Assembly: GCA_035610835.1 (NCBI GenBank) | Contig: CM069449.1 | Span: 39,353,098 to 39,417,097 of the forward strand | Length of the DNA stretch: 64,000 nucleotides | From: Ophiura sarsii | Taxonomy: Eukaryota; Echinodermata; Ophiuroidea; Amphilepidida; Ophiuridae | Direction: 5' to 3' | Shown here: positions 46,175-57,631 of the stretch, one piece after another | Position numbering within the stretch: the first letter of the stretch is position 1 | How the letters are laid out: every line of letters begins with the position of its first letter | Translations under genes and position numbers: made by a program | Notes under the pieces: model-generated | The model's input: the letters and a program-made list of their open reading frames with translations, nothing else | What the model was told of the DNA's origin: nothing | The model's database searches: none

Positions 46175-46532
46175 GTAATTGCCTTTGGAAGACACCCATT
46201 TTCTTCATTCCGAAAATCATTGATCAAGCAATCCGTTTTTGAAGAAAAAAAGTTTTCTTTTTTATTGATCATTATTATTTCATAGCATTACATCATAATC
46301 AAAAACAATGGTTGTCCACTTCCACATTCACAGGAAATTTTAAGTATAAAACAGTTTAATTTGCTCAGTCAACTTGTAACATTCTACTTTCAAATGACCG
46401 ATCAGGTTCTACATAATATTCATGCAATGCAACATTTCATTGATGCACACACATGTACATGTATCTCAAGCCTTAATTGCATTGAAGTGGAAAACCATAC
46501 TTATTAATAGGCTCTACGTAAACTGATCAATA

Positions 46533-46907
46533 ATGAATGATAATACTTGCTTTGCATGCTCTACGTGTTGCTTTAACACAGGTTCATATAGTTTATTTGT
46601 CAAACATGTTGTGAGAAGACATAAACATGACCCATCATTCCATGTCAAATGTGGTTATGAATACTGTGACTATGCTACACATAAATGGGGGGCATTCAAG
46701 TCACATATTTCAAGAAAGCATCGTGTTAATGTGGACTTGAATGAAGATGTCCGACAGCCAGTAGGCATTGAGGATATAGGCTCAGATGTGGATGATACTT
46801 TGTTTGAACAAGAGCCACTACCAGTGCCTGAAATGCAGCGAGCTTGTACATGGAAGTATGCACTATCACTAGAAACTAGTAATTTGTCTCAAAAAACTGT
46901 GTCTGAT
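46533..46907 (+). CDS. Two-finger C2H2 protein, exon 1
   Basis: ATG with A at -3 and an in-frame TGA just upstream (46524). 125 codons. Two C2H2 fingers: CSTCCFNTGSYSLFVKHVVRRH and, more loosely spaced, CGYEYCDYATHKWGAFKSHI ending SRKH; then an acidic linker and KYALSLETSNLSQKTVSD. The C-terminal block resembles the 'LKLrE.h.Lpq..v' segment that follows paired fingers in a family of uncharacterised animal proteins (recalled, not checked). Donor GTATAG at 46908; reading through gives V-stop. Joined in phase 0 to 47003-47104, 48663-48752 and 49957-50319, the product is 309 aa. Likely nucleic-acid binding; function unknown. Confidence 0.75.
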
Positions 46908-47002
46908 GTATAGTTAAGCTAAATTAATAAACTTCACATCAGGAATTGTCTGTCTTCCAAGCATTTTTTATTATTATTTAATTCAAGTTTATTTTGTTAC
47001 AG

Positions 47003-47104
47003 ATTGTTCCTGACTTCAAACGTTTGGTTGGAAGAGACGTGTTCACCAGTATAAAAAAAAATGTCCTCTTGCTCCCTACAGCAGTGGGCGTTCCTCAAAA
47101 TGAG
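47003..47104 (+). CDS. Two-finger C2H2 protein, exon 2
   Basis: Acceptor TTTTGTTACAG and donor GAG|GTAATT enclose 34 codons in phase 0: IVPDFKRLVGRDVFTSIKKN then VLLLPTAVGVPQNE. Both boundaries and the open frame fit the neighbouring exons, which is hard to get by chance. No domain recognised. Confidence 0.7.
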
Positions 47105-47354
47105 GTAATTATTTGAAATTTACTTTAAAACTTAGTTCAGGGATGTTCACATTAATTAGGATTTAGATTGACGTTTTTCACATGTGTTCAAATGCCATTG
47201 CACGCTTTCTGTACGCTTAAAAAATGAACACAGCCGCATGCATTTTGATGCATTTTTCTACGAGTTAATTCTAATATATCCCTTATAACTCTCTGACTGG
47301 GAAGATCAACCACTGATGGGGAAAATATGCCAAAGACAAGGATTTTGTTAAGTG

Positions 47355-48338
47355 ACCCTGGGTCCTGGGGGGGGGGGGGGGGGGAGGGGGGGGGGGGTCA
47401 GTGGCAGTGGCGTAGCTAGGTCTTTTTTCAGGGGGGGCAAGATTTCTAAAATTTTCGTAAAAGGTTGCCCCCAAAATTTTCCAGGTCGGTCAACTCGTGA
47501 ATTCCACGTAAGTGGGGGGTGGGGTGGGGGGTGGGGGGGGGGGGAGGATGAAGTCAAAAAATTTCGCACGGTCAAAAACATTCGCACGGACACAAAATTT
47601 CGCAGTCCAAAAAGCACTGTAGTCAACAAATATTGCCCAATCCTCAGGGTTATAAGCAGTTTTTCCACGAAAATTTTCATTTATTTAAAAAAAAAAAAAA
47701 ATGGTCATTTTTAAATGGTTACCCCACATATAAGCACTATATCCAAAGAGAGGGGCGGGGGCACAAAGGGGGGCGGGGGCACAAAAAAAAATTCAGGGGG
47801 GGCATCTGCCCCCCCTGCCCCCCCCTGAGCTACGCCACTGGTCAGTGGTCATTGACAAGTGGATATCATGCGTGACCAAAGAAACGCGTAAAAAGGGTTG
47901 TTTTTCAGGATTACGCGCGTATCGTGAATAGGGTATCAAATCAAGCAAAAAATGAGAAAAAGGGTATACTTTTTACACAACCAATAATACGCGTTTATAG
48001 AGTCTATACTCCGGGATCTGCTGGGCAGAAAGAAGGATGATGATTTTCTATCCGAAAATATCCTAAGTATCTTTTCCAATAAAAGAACCTCGAAATGTAT
48101 ATTAACTTGCCTATAGCATTAATACTTGATAACATTTTTGGTCTTTAAAATAAATCCTCACCTGTTTAGGGGGCAAAATATTATCAATACTTGTTACGGG
48201 TAGGATTTACACTTGCCAAACCTGTTTAGGGGTACATTTTCACACGATGCGAAAAACTTGTTTAGGGTGCTTTTTGAAACTCCATGGTCACGCATGATAT
48301 CCCCTTGTCAATGACCACTGACCCCCGGGGCCCTGGGT
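47355..48338. mobile_element. TIR element in intron 2, hosting a hAT insertion
   Basis: The left arm (ACCCTGGGTCCTGGGG..., then GTCAGTGGTCATTGACAAG and GATATCATGCGTGACCA) is inverted at the right end (TGGTCACGCATGATATCC ... CTTGTCAATGACCACTGAC ... CCCTGGGT). The left arm is split by the hAT element 47405-47840, so the hAT insertion is younger. Superfamily unknown; no clear target duplication. Confidence 0.75.
47405..47840. mobile_element. hAT-like element (CAGTGGCGTAGC family)
   Basis: CAGTGGCGTAGCTAGG to CTACGCCACTG, with a perfect 8-base target duplication GTCAGTGG (47397-47404, 47841-47848). Its interior (GCAAGATTTCTAAAATTTTC, GTAAAAGGTTGCCCC) matches the element at 4036. Non-coding, with several G tracts. 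Confidence 0.9.
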
Positions 48339-48662
48339 ATTGAAAAGCATGGTTAGGCCAAAAAAAGTTTGTTTCCTGTAGTGTGCACCCATTTCATTTT
48401 TGTGAGCAAATCTACCGCATTTACATATTTTTAAAAGGAAAATCAAGTACAATCTTTTTTATACTGTACAAAAATTCATGTAAAAAATCAAAATATAAAA
48501 AAATGTGCAATTTCGTTCAAATTAAGACAAATATGTGACCTAAAAAATGCATTCTGCATTTGATTTTCCATGCCTTCTACAGGAAACAATTTTTGTTGGC
48601 CTTACGGTACTCCGATTGGTGCATTATTGTAATTAATTCCTGATACCTTTCCTACTTTCCAG

Positions 48663-48752
48663 ATAATCACTGCCATCCAAACGATGGAGAACAACAGTTG
48701 CTTGGACAGAGGAAAAGGTGAAAAAACCAAGACAATCATTGCCATGAAAGAG
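48663..48752 (+). CDS. Two-finger C2H2 protein, exon 3
   Basis: Acceptor TTTCCAG and donor GAG|GTTAGT around 30 codons in phase 0: IITAIQTMENNSCLDRG then KGEKTKTIIAMKE. No domain recognised, but both splice signals and phase agree with exons 2 and 4. Intron 3 (48753-49956) holds a GC-richer patch at 49250-49530 of unknown nature. Confidence 0.7.
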
Positions 48753-49956
48753 GTTAGTACATATGGATACTGTGTGTCATATTTTGCATGGCAAGTTGTA
48801 TTCTCCAGTCCACTTTTGTAAATCATAAGCCTAATAAAATAATTGCCTAACTTTTTTTACAAATTAAGATTTTGAGATTTTTACATAAATTAGTTCTTAA
48901 GTCAACTCCAAAGTGTCCAAATGTGCTACCATGCCAACATAGGGGGGCCTAATTATTGCATTTAGTCGGTGGCAAAACTAGACTCAAAAAGTAGTATATG
49001 AGTTGGGCAATTATTAGTTAAGGCATGTTTAATACAGTTCACATTCGCCATACTGAGGAGTAAAATTGTATAATAATTCAGTTTTACCTTAAAAGGAGGG
49101 AACTAGATTGGTTGGTAATGAAAACTTGAAAACATCAATAATGATTCCTTTAAAAACCAGTTTTGATTTTTTTTTAAAGTCCTGATTCATCTTCCTCCAT
49201 AAGCTTAATTTTTTGCTTTGGAAGGAAAAAGTATCAAGTTAGTTAAACCAGTTTTGATCCGGGTTTATCCCCGTTTACGGGGGTGGCCGGATTTACCTCG
49301 CACAAGCAGCAATCACTTTGACTGCCACCATGAGGATTTATTGGAGCGCAATTTTTCTACGGGGAGCATGCCCTTGCTTAGCCCCCAACCTCCGTTTTCT
49401 GACATGAGTGGTCCTGAGGCCAAAGCCTCTCCCATAATTGATGATGGAAGATTTTGTGGTGAAAATCTAGCTCGGGAGAGCAGGGTCGCCAACCCCTGAG
49501 ATCCCATACGGAGCCCCCGTACTGTCTGCAATATTATCAGGATGTAAGTTTTCCTGCAATTTCAGGAATTCCTGCTTTCATGAAGTTCAAATTCCAGCAG
49601 TTATTGTGTCGCCTGCTATGTAGGGAGACACAAAGCAGCCACTTCGTCCTCCGTAGGCCGGAGTCCGTAGGACGTGGGTATAAAACTTATCAATTAGTCA
49701 TAACGTTGTTTCCAGGTCAGCTATTGTAACCAAACTTGGACATATCACAGATAATCACAAGACACCCCTACCCATGCCATTTATCTTCCCCGGGGTGCCC
49801 CTCTGGATGTCTTTCAGAGGTGGGGTAAAAAGTTAACAAAAGTTAATAATAGGTCAGCAAATGCAAGCAAACTTACAGCTCACATTCTTGTATTGTTTTT
49901 ACAGGCTTCATTATTATTATTACATTGTAAAATGTGAACTTTTTTCCCCCAAACAG

Positions 49957-50319
49957 GATGTACATGATGTTCATAATGCTCTCAAAAGCGAGAAAAATGC
50001 ACCACCACACCTGGTAGTAATCAACCAAGAATCATTCTACATTGTTGGGGATATGGTAATCATTACATGTGACAACAGCAGTGCAGCAGCCTTATTGCAA
50101 CTCATCGCCGTATACTACGTATTCCAGTTCCAGTATCCTCGCATATACTCGCAAGTTTTGGGTTTACTGCAGACGGTACTCACACCTGAATCATATACAG
50201 GGAAGCGGTCAACTAAATATAAGAAGTATCTGCCAAAACTCATTGCATCCATGGAGAATGTAAGGGCAGAAAAGTGTGCAACAGAGGAGGAAGCTGCAGC
50301 GGCCAGCGGTGAACAGTGA
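49957..50319 (+). CDS. Two-finger C2H2 protein, exon 4 (C-terminal domain)
   Basis: Acceptor TTTTTCCCCCAAACAG, then 120 codons and TGA. The segment HLVVINQESFYIVGDMVIIT followed by CDNSSAAALLQLIAVYYVF and YPRIYSQVLGLLQTVLTP looks like a compact folded domain of alternating strands and helices, and the end is basic then acidic (KYKKYLPKL, EEEAAAASGEQ). It resembles C-terminal domains of uncharacterised animal proteins, judged from memory. The whole 309-aa gene model has four exons, all introns phase 0. A stretch upstream in the same frame (49861-49956) is intron. Confidence 0.75.
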   Translation, partial: DVHDVHNALKSEKNAPPHLVVINQESFYIVGDMVIITCDNSSAAALLQLIAVYYVFQFQYPRIYSQVLGLLQTVLTPESYTGKRSTKYKKYLPKLIASMENVRAEKCATEEEAAAASGEQ

Positions 50320-50549
50320 TTGGCTGCAAGGTTTATGACCACCTTTATCATCAGACTTGTTAATGTTTGTATTTGTACCTAGAGTACTGCTAGGACCAAA
50401 GTGCTTTTGAGAAGTTAATTTCTGTGTAATTACTCCTTTCCGGCCAAGATGCCAGATTCGCCACCGTGCTGCACCCTGGGGTATTGCACAATCATTGAAG
50501 CTTATATGCTAACGGAACCACTGCCCAAGGCAGTGATTCCCTTGTGGAA

Positions 50550-50612
50550 AGGCGTGGTTGTCCGGTGACTATGACCCAGAACGTCATGCGTTCGAGTCCG
50601 CGCACGCACGCG
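50550..50612 (+). tRNA. tRNA-like relic at foldback edge
   Basis: GGCGTGGTTGTCCGGTGACT resembles a D-arm with A-box and GCGTTCGAGTCCGC a T arm with B-box (TTCGAGTCC). The anticodon arm is unclear. The inverse of the B-box region lies at the other end of the foldback (about 50800-50812). Likely SINE-derived. Confidence 0.3.
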
Positions 50613-50812
50613 ATCTTCTCCCCCGAGTTTCAGCTCTGTCCGATTTTGACTGTGCATGCATAGGCTAGATAGGATTAACGTATAATCCTATCTAGCCTAT
50701 GCACGCACTGAACTTAAAATCGGGAAAAGTCCGAATACGTCATCATATTTAGGCAAGTGAACACCGTACAAAGCTGAAACTCGGGGGAGAAGATTGCGTG
50801 CGTGCGCGAACT
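50594..50812. repeat. Foldback with perfect 20-bp core hairpin
   Basis: Outer arms GCGTGCGTGCGCG and AGCTGAAACTCGGGGGAGAA are inverted about the centre. The core GCATAGGCTAGATAGGATTA (50658-50677) pairs perfectly with 50683-50702 across the loop ACGTA. A middle segment (50703-50770) has no left-hand partner. Confidence 0.85.
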
Positions 50813-50840
50813 CAAACACAATTTACAAAGTTTTGTAAAG

Positions 50841-51116
50841 ATCTCCCTTACAGATTTAAATAGGTGTAAAAAACTAAAACAGTTAAAATTTCACCATGTG
50901 AGGGTTTTCACAGATTGCATCAGAATTATAAAAACATGTTCCAAATTCATTGATCAGAGATTTATAACTTATCATGAAATCTCCCTTACAGCTTTAAATA
51001 GGTGTAAAAAACTAAAACAGTTAAAATATCACTATGTGAGGGTTTTCACAGATTGCATCAGAATTATAAAAACATGTTCCAAATTCATTGATCAGAGATT
51101 TATAACTTATCATGAA
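50841..51116. repeat. 138-bp tandem duplication
   Basis: Two copies starting at 50841 and 50979, each with ATCTCCCTTACAG, AGGTGTAAAAAACTAAAACA and GTGAGGGTTTTCACAG. The period is 46 codons, so one frame (RCKKLKQLK...FITYHE) stays open through both, but no start context or domain supports a gene. Confidence 0.85.
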
Positions 51117-51483
51117 GTATAGGGCTATAATTTTTTGAACATCTTGGTGTTGATAAGTATTTTATATAGCAAGTACAAGAGTATTCATCTGCTTTATGTG
51201 CTCAGATTTGAACTGTGTGCCCTTTTATATTTAAAAAAAATCATTCAGCATCAAACCACAGTGGCATCAAACTATCAAACTGGTAAGGTGACAACTTGCA
51301 CTCCTTTCGAATGGTTTTAGCCATTTTTTAGATAGTTAGAAAAGATGGCAAGGGTGTTTATTAGAGGAGGAGGTAGGATTAGAGAGAATACCACAGGTGA
51401 TATAGCTTTGGTTAAGTAAAAGTTTTGTCAAGTTTTTTGAAGTATACTTAGATGCATGGTATGATATGAACAATATTTATGAA

Positions 51484-51818
51484 CAGGGGCGTAGCGAGGG
51501 TTTGAAGCGCCCGGGGCAAACTTTGAAATTTTTCCAAATTGGTTGACCCCGGCAAAATGCAAAATTACTCCGCAAAAAAAGGTTATCCGTTTTTTGCACA
51601 CTTACGTATATGAATTACAAGCTTTATTTGTGCTTTAATTCGTAAATATAACTAGGAAATGGGTTCCGAATTTCAACTATTTAAACAAATTAGGGTCTAA
51701 AGCAATTTTGCAATAAGGTTTATTACTAATGGTTGGTCCACATTTTTGTTCCCGCAGGTACAATTTGGCACCCCCCTACAAGTGGTGCCCCCCTTGCCTC
51801 CCCGTCGCTACGCCACTG
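51484..51818. mobile_element. hAT-like MITE (CAGKGGCGTAGC family)
   Basis: CAGGGGCGTAGCGAGG to GTCGCTACGCCACTG with a perfect 8-base duplication TTTATGAA (51476-51483, 51819-51826). 335 bases. Confidence 0.92.
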
Positions 51819-51853
51819 TTTATGAACATTCTGAAATAATTATTTGAATTTAA

Positions 51854-52195
51854 AGGGACATACAGTGATTCTCTGAAGGGACTACGTGAAAAAATATCAA
51901 AAATCAGGTTTTTGCATTTTTAAATGTATGTTAGGTGTGTTAATATACCATGTCCTAGGAATGTTAGGACTAACAGTCAAATACAATTTGAAACAAAGTT
52001 CACTTGTAACAAAACAAAAACTTAACATTGCAAATGGAATGGGGGGTTCAAATTTTGTAGATTTTGCAATTTTTGTTCTCTCATTATAATTTTCCCTTGC
52101 ACGAAAGGTACTTGGCGGAGTTTTATGTAATACTGAGCTACAAATCAGCTACAAAAGCGATTTAGTCACCCTTCAAAGAATCACTAAATGTCCCT
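51854..52195. mobile_element. TTAA-flanked MITE (piggyBac-like)
   Basis: TTAA at 51850-51853 and 52196-52199. Ends AGGGACATACAGTGATTC and, reversed, AGGGACATTTAGTGATTC. Related terminus at 19735. Confidence 0.8.
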
Positions 52196-52403
52196 TTAAT
52201 GCAAGTGAATTTAGTAGATGCTAGTGAAATTATTGAAAATTTCTGCTTTGTTAAATTGTTAGTGCATAAGGGTTTGAGCAAGTTTATGGGTTTCTCTATC
52301 TGCAGTTGTTGCCCATAGGGAGCAATATAGTGTATCTCTGGAGTCCAGGTTGTTTGGAGTATATGCCCAGCAACCTTTACTTCAAACACTTCATGTACAT
52401 GTC

Positions 52404-53083
52404 AGAAGTACACCCTTCATCCTTAACATTGAATGTATCTGATAAATTCATCATGTGTACACTATATTGAGCATTGAGCAATTGTTATCTAACATGGTGT
52501 TACACTGCAGGTCAGTGTTAAAGAAACTGATTCTCCTTGACTGTATTGCTGCTTTTTGCACAATTTGAAATAGTTATATCTGTTGAATGTAATTTTCAAT
52601 TAATGGAATGTATTAACAATGTTCAGTGGCAGATCCAGAATTAAGAGTTAATATCATCAATTGATAACCAGAAGTATAGAATAAACATTTAAAATAATTT
52701 AAACACATGAATCGTACACAATTGAGTGTTTAGAAGTACACCCTTCATCCTTAACATTGAATGAATGTAATTATGTTTTGGTATCTGATAAATTCATCAT
52801 GTGTACATTATATTGAGCTCATGAGCATTGAGCAATTGTTATTTAACATGGTGTTACACTGCAGGTCAGTGTTAAAGAAACTGATTCTCCTTGCTTGTAT
52901 TGCTGCTTTTTGCACAATTTGAAATAGTTATATCTGTTGAATGTAATTTTCAATTAATGGAATGTATTAATACTGTTCAGTGGCAGATCCAGAATTAAGA
53001 GTTAATATCATCAATTGATAAACAGAAGTACAGAATAAACATTTAAAATAATTTAAACACATGAATCGTACACAATTGAGTGT
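52404..53083. repeat. ~330-350 bp tandem duplication
   Basis: Copies at 52404-52731 and 52732-53083, both beginning AGAAGTACACCCTTCATCC and containing CAGGTCAGTGTTAAAGAAAC. Copy 2 has small insertions (e.g. GAATGTAATTATGTTTTGG). Confidence 0.9.
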
Positions 53084-53084
53084 T

Positions 53085-53670
53085 TAGCAGTATGTTATTA
53101 CAAATGTTTACATGTTTATTGTGATAAACATTTGCTATGAGATAAACATTTTGCATCTAAACACTTAGGTAAATGTGAAGTGTATATAATTATAAGTGTT
53201 TAAATTATTATAAGTGTTTATGTTTACATGTGTTTATCTTCAAATGTATTGTAAACATTGTGTTTAAAAACTATTGAACTAAATGCCAATATGTGTATAA
53301 AAAGTGTCGCAAGCTTGTAAATACCTTGAAGCGATTAATTAATAAATGCATTTGCGTGTTTATCTGAATAAATTGAATGTTTACCACCTGAACAGAATGT
53401 GTATTTTAGTGTTTATTTTGGTCTCTATGAAGCATTTATTAAAGTGCGTAGTAACTAAGCACAGTGTTTACCTTTTAAACATGCTGTATAGAAAGTAAAT
53501 GCATTACAGTGTTTAAAAAGTATTTAATAAAGTTCGTAGTAACTAAGCACAGTGTTTACCTTTTAAACATGCTGTATAGAAAGTAAATGCATTACAGTGT
53601 TTATAAAGTGTTACAAGAAAACACACTGAAGTGTTTATTAAAGTGTTTAAAACCTAAACGTTTTCATTTA
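53085..53670. repeat. GTTTA / TAAAC word array
   Basis: Dense TGTTTAC, GTGTTTA, ATAAACA and GTAAACA words in both orientations, with an 88-base tandem duplication inside (GTAGTAACTAAGCACAGTG at 53448 and 53536). No coding frame. Confidence 0.75.
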
Positions 53671-54005
53671 CAGTGTATGCACAAACCTACATCAGCTTTT
53701 CAAAGTAAGGGTGTGCACCAGGGCCCTGCAGGGGTATTTGAGGTGTCACTGAACTACACCAAGGTTATGAATTAAGACTGTCAAATGTATCAAAATGATA
53801 GCTGCAGCGAGGGTAGGTGTTGTATTTGTTTGCAGAGTATTGATGAGAACAAAGAGGGTGAATTATAATTGTTGTATATTAGGTATCTTTAAAATCCCCC
53901 CCCCCCTCCCCCCATGCCAGAAAAGGGGAATCTACCCGGTGCACATAGCGTCACCATATGTCTATAGAGAGCTATCACTTCAACTCTAGTCCCATAACTA
54001 TAATT

Positions 54006-54031
54006 ACCCCCCCCCCCCCCCCCCCCCCCCC
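54006..54031. repeat. Poly-C tract
   Basis: An unbroken run of about 25 C. Similar G/C homopolymers occur at 4201-4232, 12930-12970, 28456-28473, 29647-29679, 42591-42620, 44590-44608, 45755-45772, 47367-47398 and 62492-62508. Confidence 0.9.
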
Positions 54032-54525
54032 GATAAAGTGGCACTTTCAACGATCAGGGAAGTTAGGGACGTACATGGTGAACACGTCATTTTATTTTTC
54101 ATTTCAAAAATGTACACCAGCTAAAGAAAGAAGATACTTTCTTTTAATTGAAATATAAAGACAATTTAATAAATTTTAAAAAAGCACTGTCGACATTTTT
54201 GTAACTTTCTTCCGTACGATTTTTAAAAGTGCCATTTTTTCTGAAAACATCATTTTGAAAAATGTGAATGTTTTAGAAAAAGTGAACATGATATTGAAAA
54301 GGAAAAACTTGCTGTAACAACATTCGTCTAACATCCTTTAATCAGAAGCAAGCAGCAATGCACAGAACAGAAACGAATGGAGGAAAGTCATGCGGAGGAT
54401 AGCATCACTCACCCAAGTTGGGATGGACGCCAAAAAGTAAGTAAGTATCCGCCTTCAGCATTTCAAGATACGACGTATGTAATGGCAAATGTACAGTGTC
54501 ATTCATGTTAATTATATTTATCATC

Positions 54526-54771
<246 letters not shown>

Positions 54772-54772
54772 G

Positions 54773-54866
54773 TTTAGGGTTAGGGTTAGGGTTAGGGTTG
54801 GGGTTGGGGTTGGGGTTGGGGTTGGGGTTAGGGTATGGGTTAGGGTTTGGGTTAGGGTTGGTCCAT
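54773..54866. repeat. Interstitial telomere-type repeat
   Basis: TTTAGGG, then TTAGGG copies, six or so TTGGGG copies and mixed TTAGGG / TTTGGG variants, directly abutting the GAGAAG tract. DNA continues normally after it, so it is not a chromosome end. Confidence 0.9.
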
Positions 54867-56529
54867 GGGTGTCCCTGGGACAATCCCGGGGCTGGACAGT
54901 CCCGGGGTTGTTTTTACCTCCCCGACCGCCAACCCCCTGAGTGTTTTAACATATAATTTAGAATGAATATAGTTTCCAAGGTTTTTTTAAACAGTATTAT
55001 GCGGTTTATTCCGTGAGGGCGCTATTGTAGTCGACCCAGGGTTGGTCGACTTAGGGTTGATCAACCCCGGGACTGTATACCCGGGTGGAAAGTCATTTGG
55101 GTATTTCCATCGCTGCGTATATATATGTATATGTTCCCGGCACAGGTCTCAACATAGCCGGGCAATGATTTGTGTATGTCCCTGCCAATATGTCTCAGTT
55201 GGTCCCCGCCATGTGTACGTACCGGGTCACATGGGGCAAAACTTGCAAAAGATATAATCCAAAAGCTTTCAGGCCCGGCTTTCAGGGGGCACCCCTTGGA
55301 CATGTTGGAACCTATAGAGACACGATATCACGACAGATTAATGATGAATATGTGGGTACAATATAATGATAGCTTGTAAAATCGCAAACGGGTTCTAACG
55401 TAACTTTCGCTGTATATGTCAGGGCTACGAAATTCGCGGGAACGCGGGAACGGCATTCCCAGACAGGATTCATGAGTCGCAGAAAATAATCAAATGAAAA
55501 GATTAAATAAATACTTGTAGGTCTAACTGTAAAAAAGAAATAATATTTAGTTGATATGTAAAAAAGTCACTCCATAAGTCATTTTTTCTCACTTTGTACT
55601 ATTTCTATCCGGCTTTTCAGAATGTTTAAAATATTGGATAAACTTTCCGAGAGGCCTGAATTCTTAAGTCCCACCCCATTTTGTCCCCCAAACAATCGAA
55701 AATGTTGACTTTTAATATCAAAATTACCTCAAATTAACTGGAACTAATTCAAAACAAATGAAGCTAATTTCAAACAATTTTGACATCAAAAAACTATTTT
55801 CTTGCGCACTTCGCGCGTATTATACTCCAAAAGTGTTCTCTGCCAGCCAAGAGTTTGTTCTTCTACCCAGCCCCCACATTTGAAACTGGTGCATCCACTG
55901 GTTACTGTCTACCGCTAAGGTAACCTTGATCGAGAGCTATCGGTGAGGCGAACCTGATTAACGACACAGCTAAAATTGTATGTGGACTAATCTCGCAGAA
56001 AATTATTCACTTATCAAAATAGTTTCCAGAAAGAATATATTGTTTCGCTGCCCTGGAGCTCATACTTATCATAATTGGGATGGGAGGTTTAGGTAACAGG
56101 ACAGCTCGGGATTGTTCTCTTTGCTTCGTTCTGAAGTTAGCACTTTCGTTATCATGCATGTCATGGTTATCAACATTATCGGTTATCATCCAAGTCTATG
56201 CATAGGAATCCAAGGACACAGCAAACATACTAAATGCAACATTTCACTCAAAACTTTACCGAGTGGTTTTTATTCCAATAATAACTAATATATACGGCAC
56301 CGATTCTGGCCAGCGAGGCCAGTTTTTTAGAAGACCCTGTTTCATTATTTGGCAAACCCAAAACCTTGATTACATTTGATATCAATATTTATACGATAAC
56401 ATAAATTTAATTTCTAATATACATCACAACAATTCAATCTCCAATAACCATGATAACAATAGTTTAATTTACTCGACCAGCGAACACACCTCTCGAGCAA
56501 CCGCAACGTGCTACATGTACATGTACATG
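54867..56529. other. Intergenic, GC-richer then AT-rich
   Basis: Just after the telomere-type repeat, palindromic words GTCGACC, CCCGGG and TTGATCAA cluster (54870-55090). Beyond 55400 no feature was recognised; short frames lack domains. Confidence 0.5.
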
Positions 56530-56531
56530 TA

Positions 56532-57100
56532 CAGTCCTCAAAAAAAGTAACTGACCAGGTTATAAATATACTCTTAACTCCAATACTATAGCTCCTACGT
56601 AAAAATATTAAATTATAAAGTTGTAAGGAAATCTCTTTTCTTCAATATGAAACATTGTTCATGAAGATCGGATAATAATTGAGTACACTACATTGATAAG
56701 GATAGAACCAAGTGCAGTTTACATTTTCACACTTCGGTTTTGAACACACAGGACCGTGTGACAGGTATGTGTATGGGCTGCATTGATTAATTGAAGCATC
56801 CCTAATCCTCATCTGATTATCAACCCGTGAGTTATCGCTACCAGTTAATCAATAATCTGCATGTTGCTAGTCCGAGGCTTCACGGTGTCGACGAACAAAA
56901 TGTTAAAATGAAAAACTGACTTTGTTCTGGTTTTGGGCACATAACTGAGTTAATATTCATTCAATCTTCACGTGTAATATCTCAAATTGAAAAAAAGAGA
57001 TTTCTTTACAAATTTATCATTTAATATTTGTACGTAAGAGCTATAGTTTTGGAGATGAGAGAATATTAGTTACCTGGTCAGTTAATTATTTTGAGGACTG
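56532..57100. mobile_element. Tc1/mariner-type MITE, copy 2
   Basis: TA flanks (56530-56531, 57101-57102). CAGTCCTCAAAAAAAGTAAC and, reversed, CAGTCCTCAAAATAATTAAC, both leading into TGACCAGGT. 569 bases, the longer relative of 41584-41995 in opposite orientation. Confidence 0.85.
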
Positions 57101-57631
57101 TATATGAACACGTACATGTTGTAAGGGTATATATTGGTTTGTATTGTAAAAGCAATTACAATCCTGAATTGTGCAACGGTCAACATAATCGGTGACATTT
57201 CTTTTTGTTAATGGTAACCGGTGACCCTTTATAGGAGGCAGATCGCGAAGCGAGCTGACTCCTTCTTCCATGGGTTTGCCAACATGACGAAATTATGGTA
57301 TTTCTAGATATAGATCATGGAGGCAGCCATGTTTATTTGTATATAGTACCAGAGCAGATTTCTCTCACCTTCCCTGGTTATACAATGTTGTCTATATGTC
57401 ACATTCATAAAATACATGTATACTGCTTATTTCAACAGTACCCACAGTGTGTGATGGAGTCAGAGCTGTGTTTGTTTAGTGTGTTGATGTTCTCCCAACA
57501 TAAAGATACATTAATCTTGTATGACTATACGCAACTTGGGTGGTTTTCTAAATGGAGAGTTGTGGAGGGGCGAGTTATGGATTGAGTAAATATTGCGTGA
57601 AATGGAGTGTGTAGGGTGAGTTTAGTGAGGT

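Noticed and set aside
49250..49530. GC-richer 93-codon frame in intron 3 of the zinc-finger gene
   Set aside because: No splice signals in phase with the neighbouring exons and no domain; it may be an old repeat, unidentified.
50802..51122. 106-codon frame with two 46-residue repeats
   Set aside because: Created by a 138-bp tandem duplication that happens to be a multiple of three; no start context, splice sites or domain. Kept only as a repeat.
54773..54866. Chromosome end
   Set aside because: Unique and repeated DNA continues for more than 9 kb beyond it; the repeat is interstitial and degenerate.
57295..57585. 96-codon + strand frame
   Set aside because: No domain and no splice context; the flanking sequence is repeat-derived.
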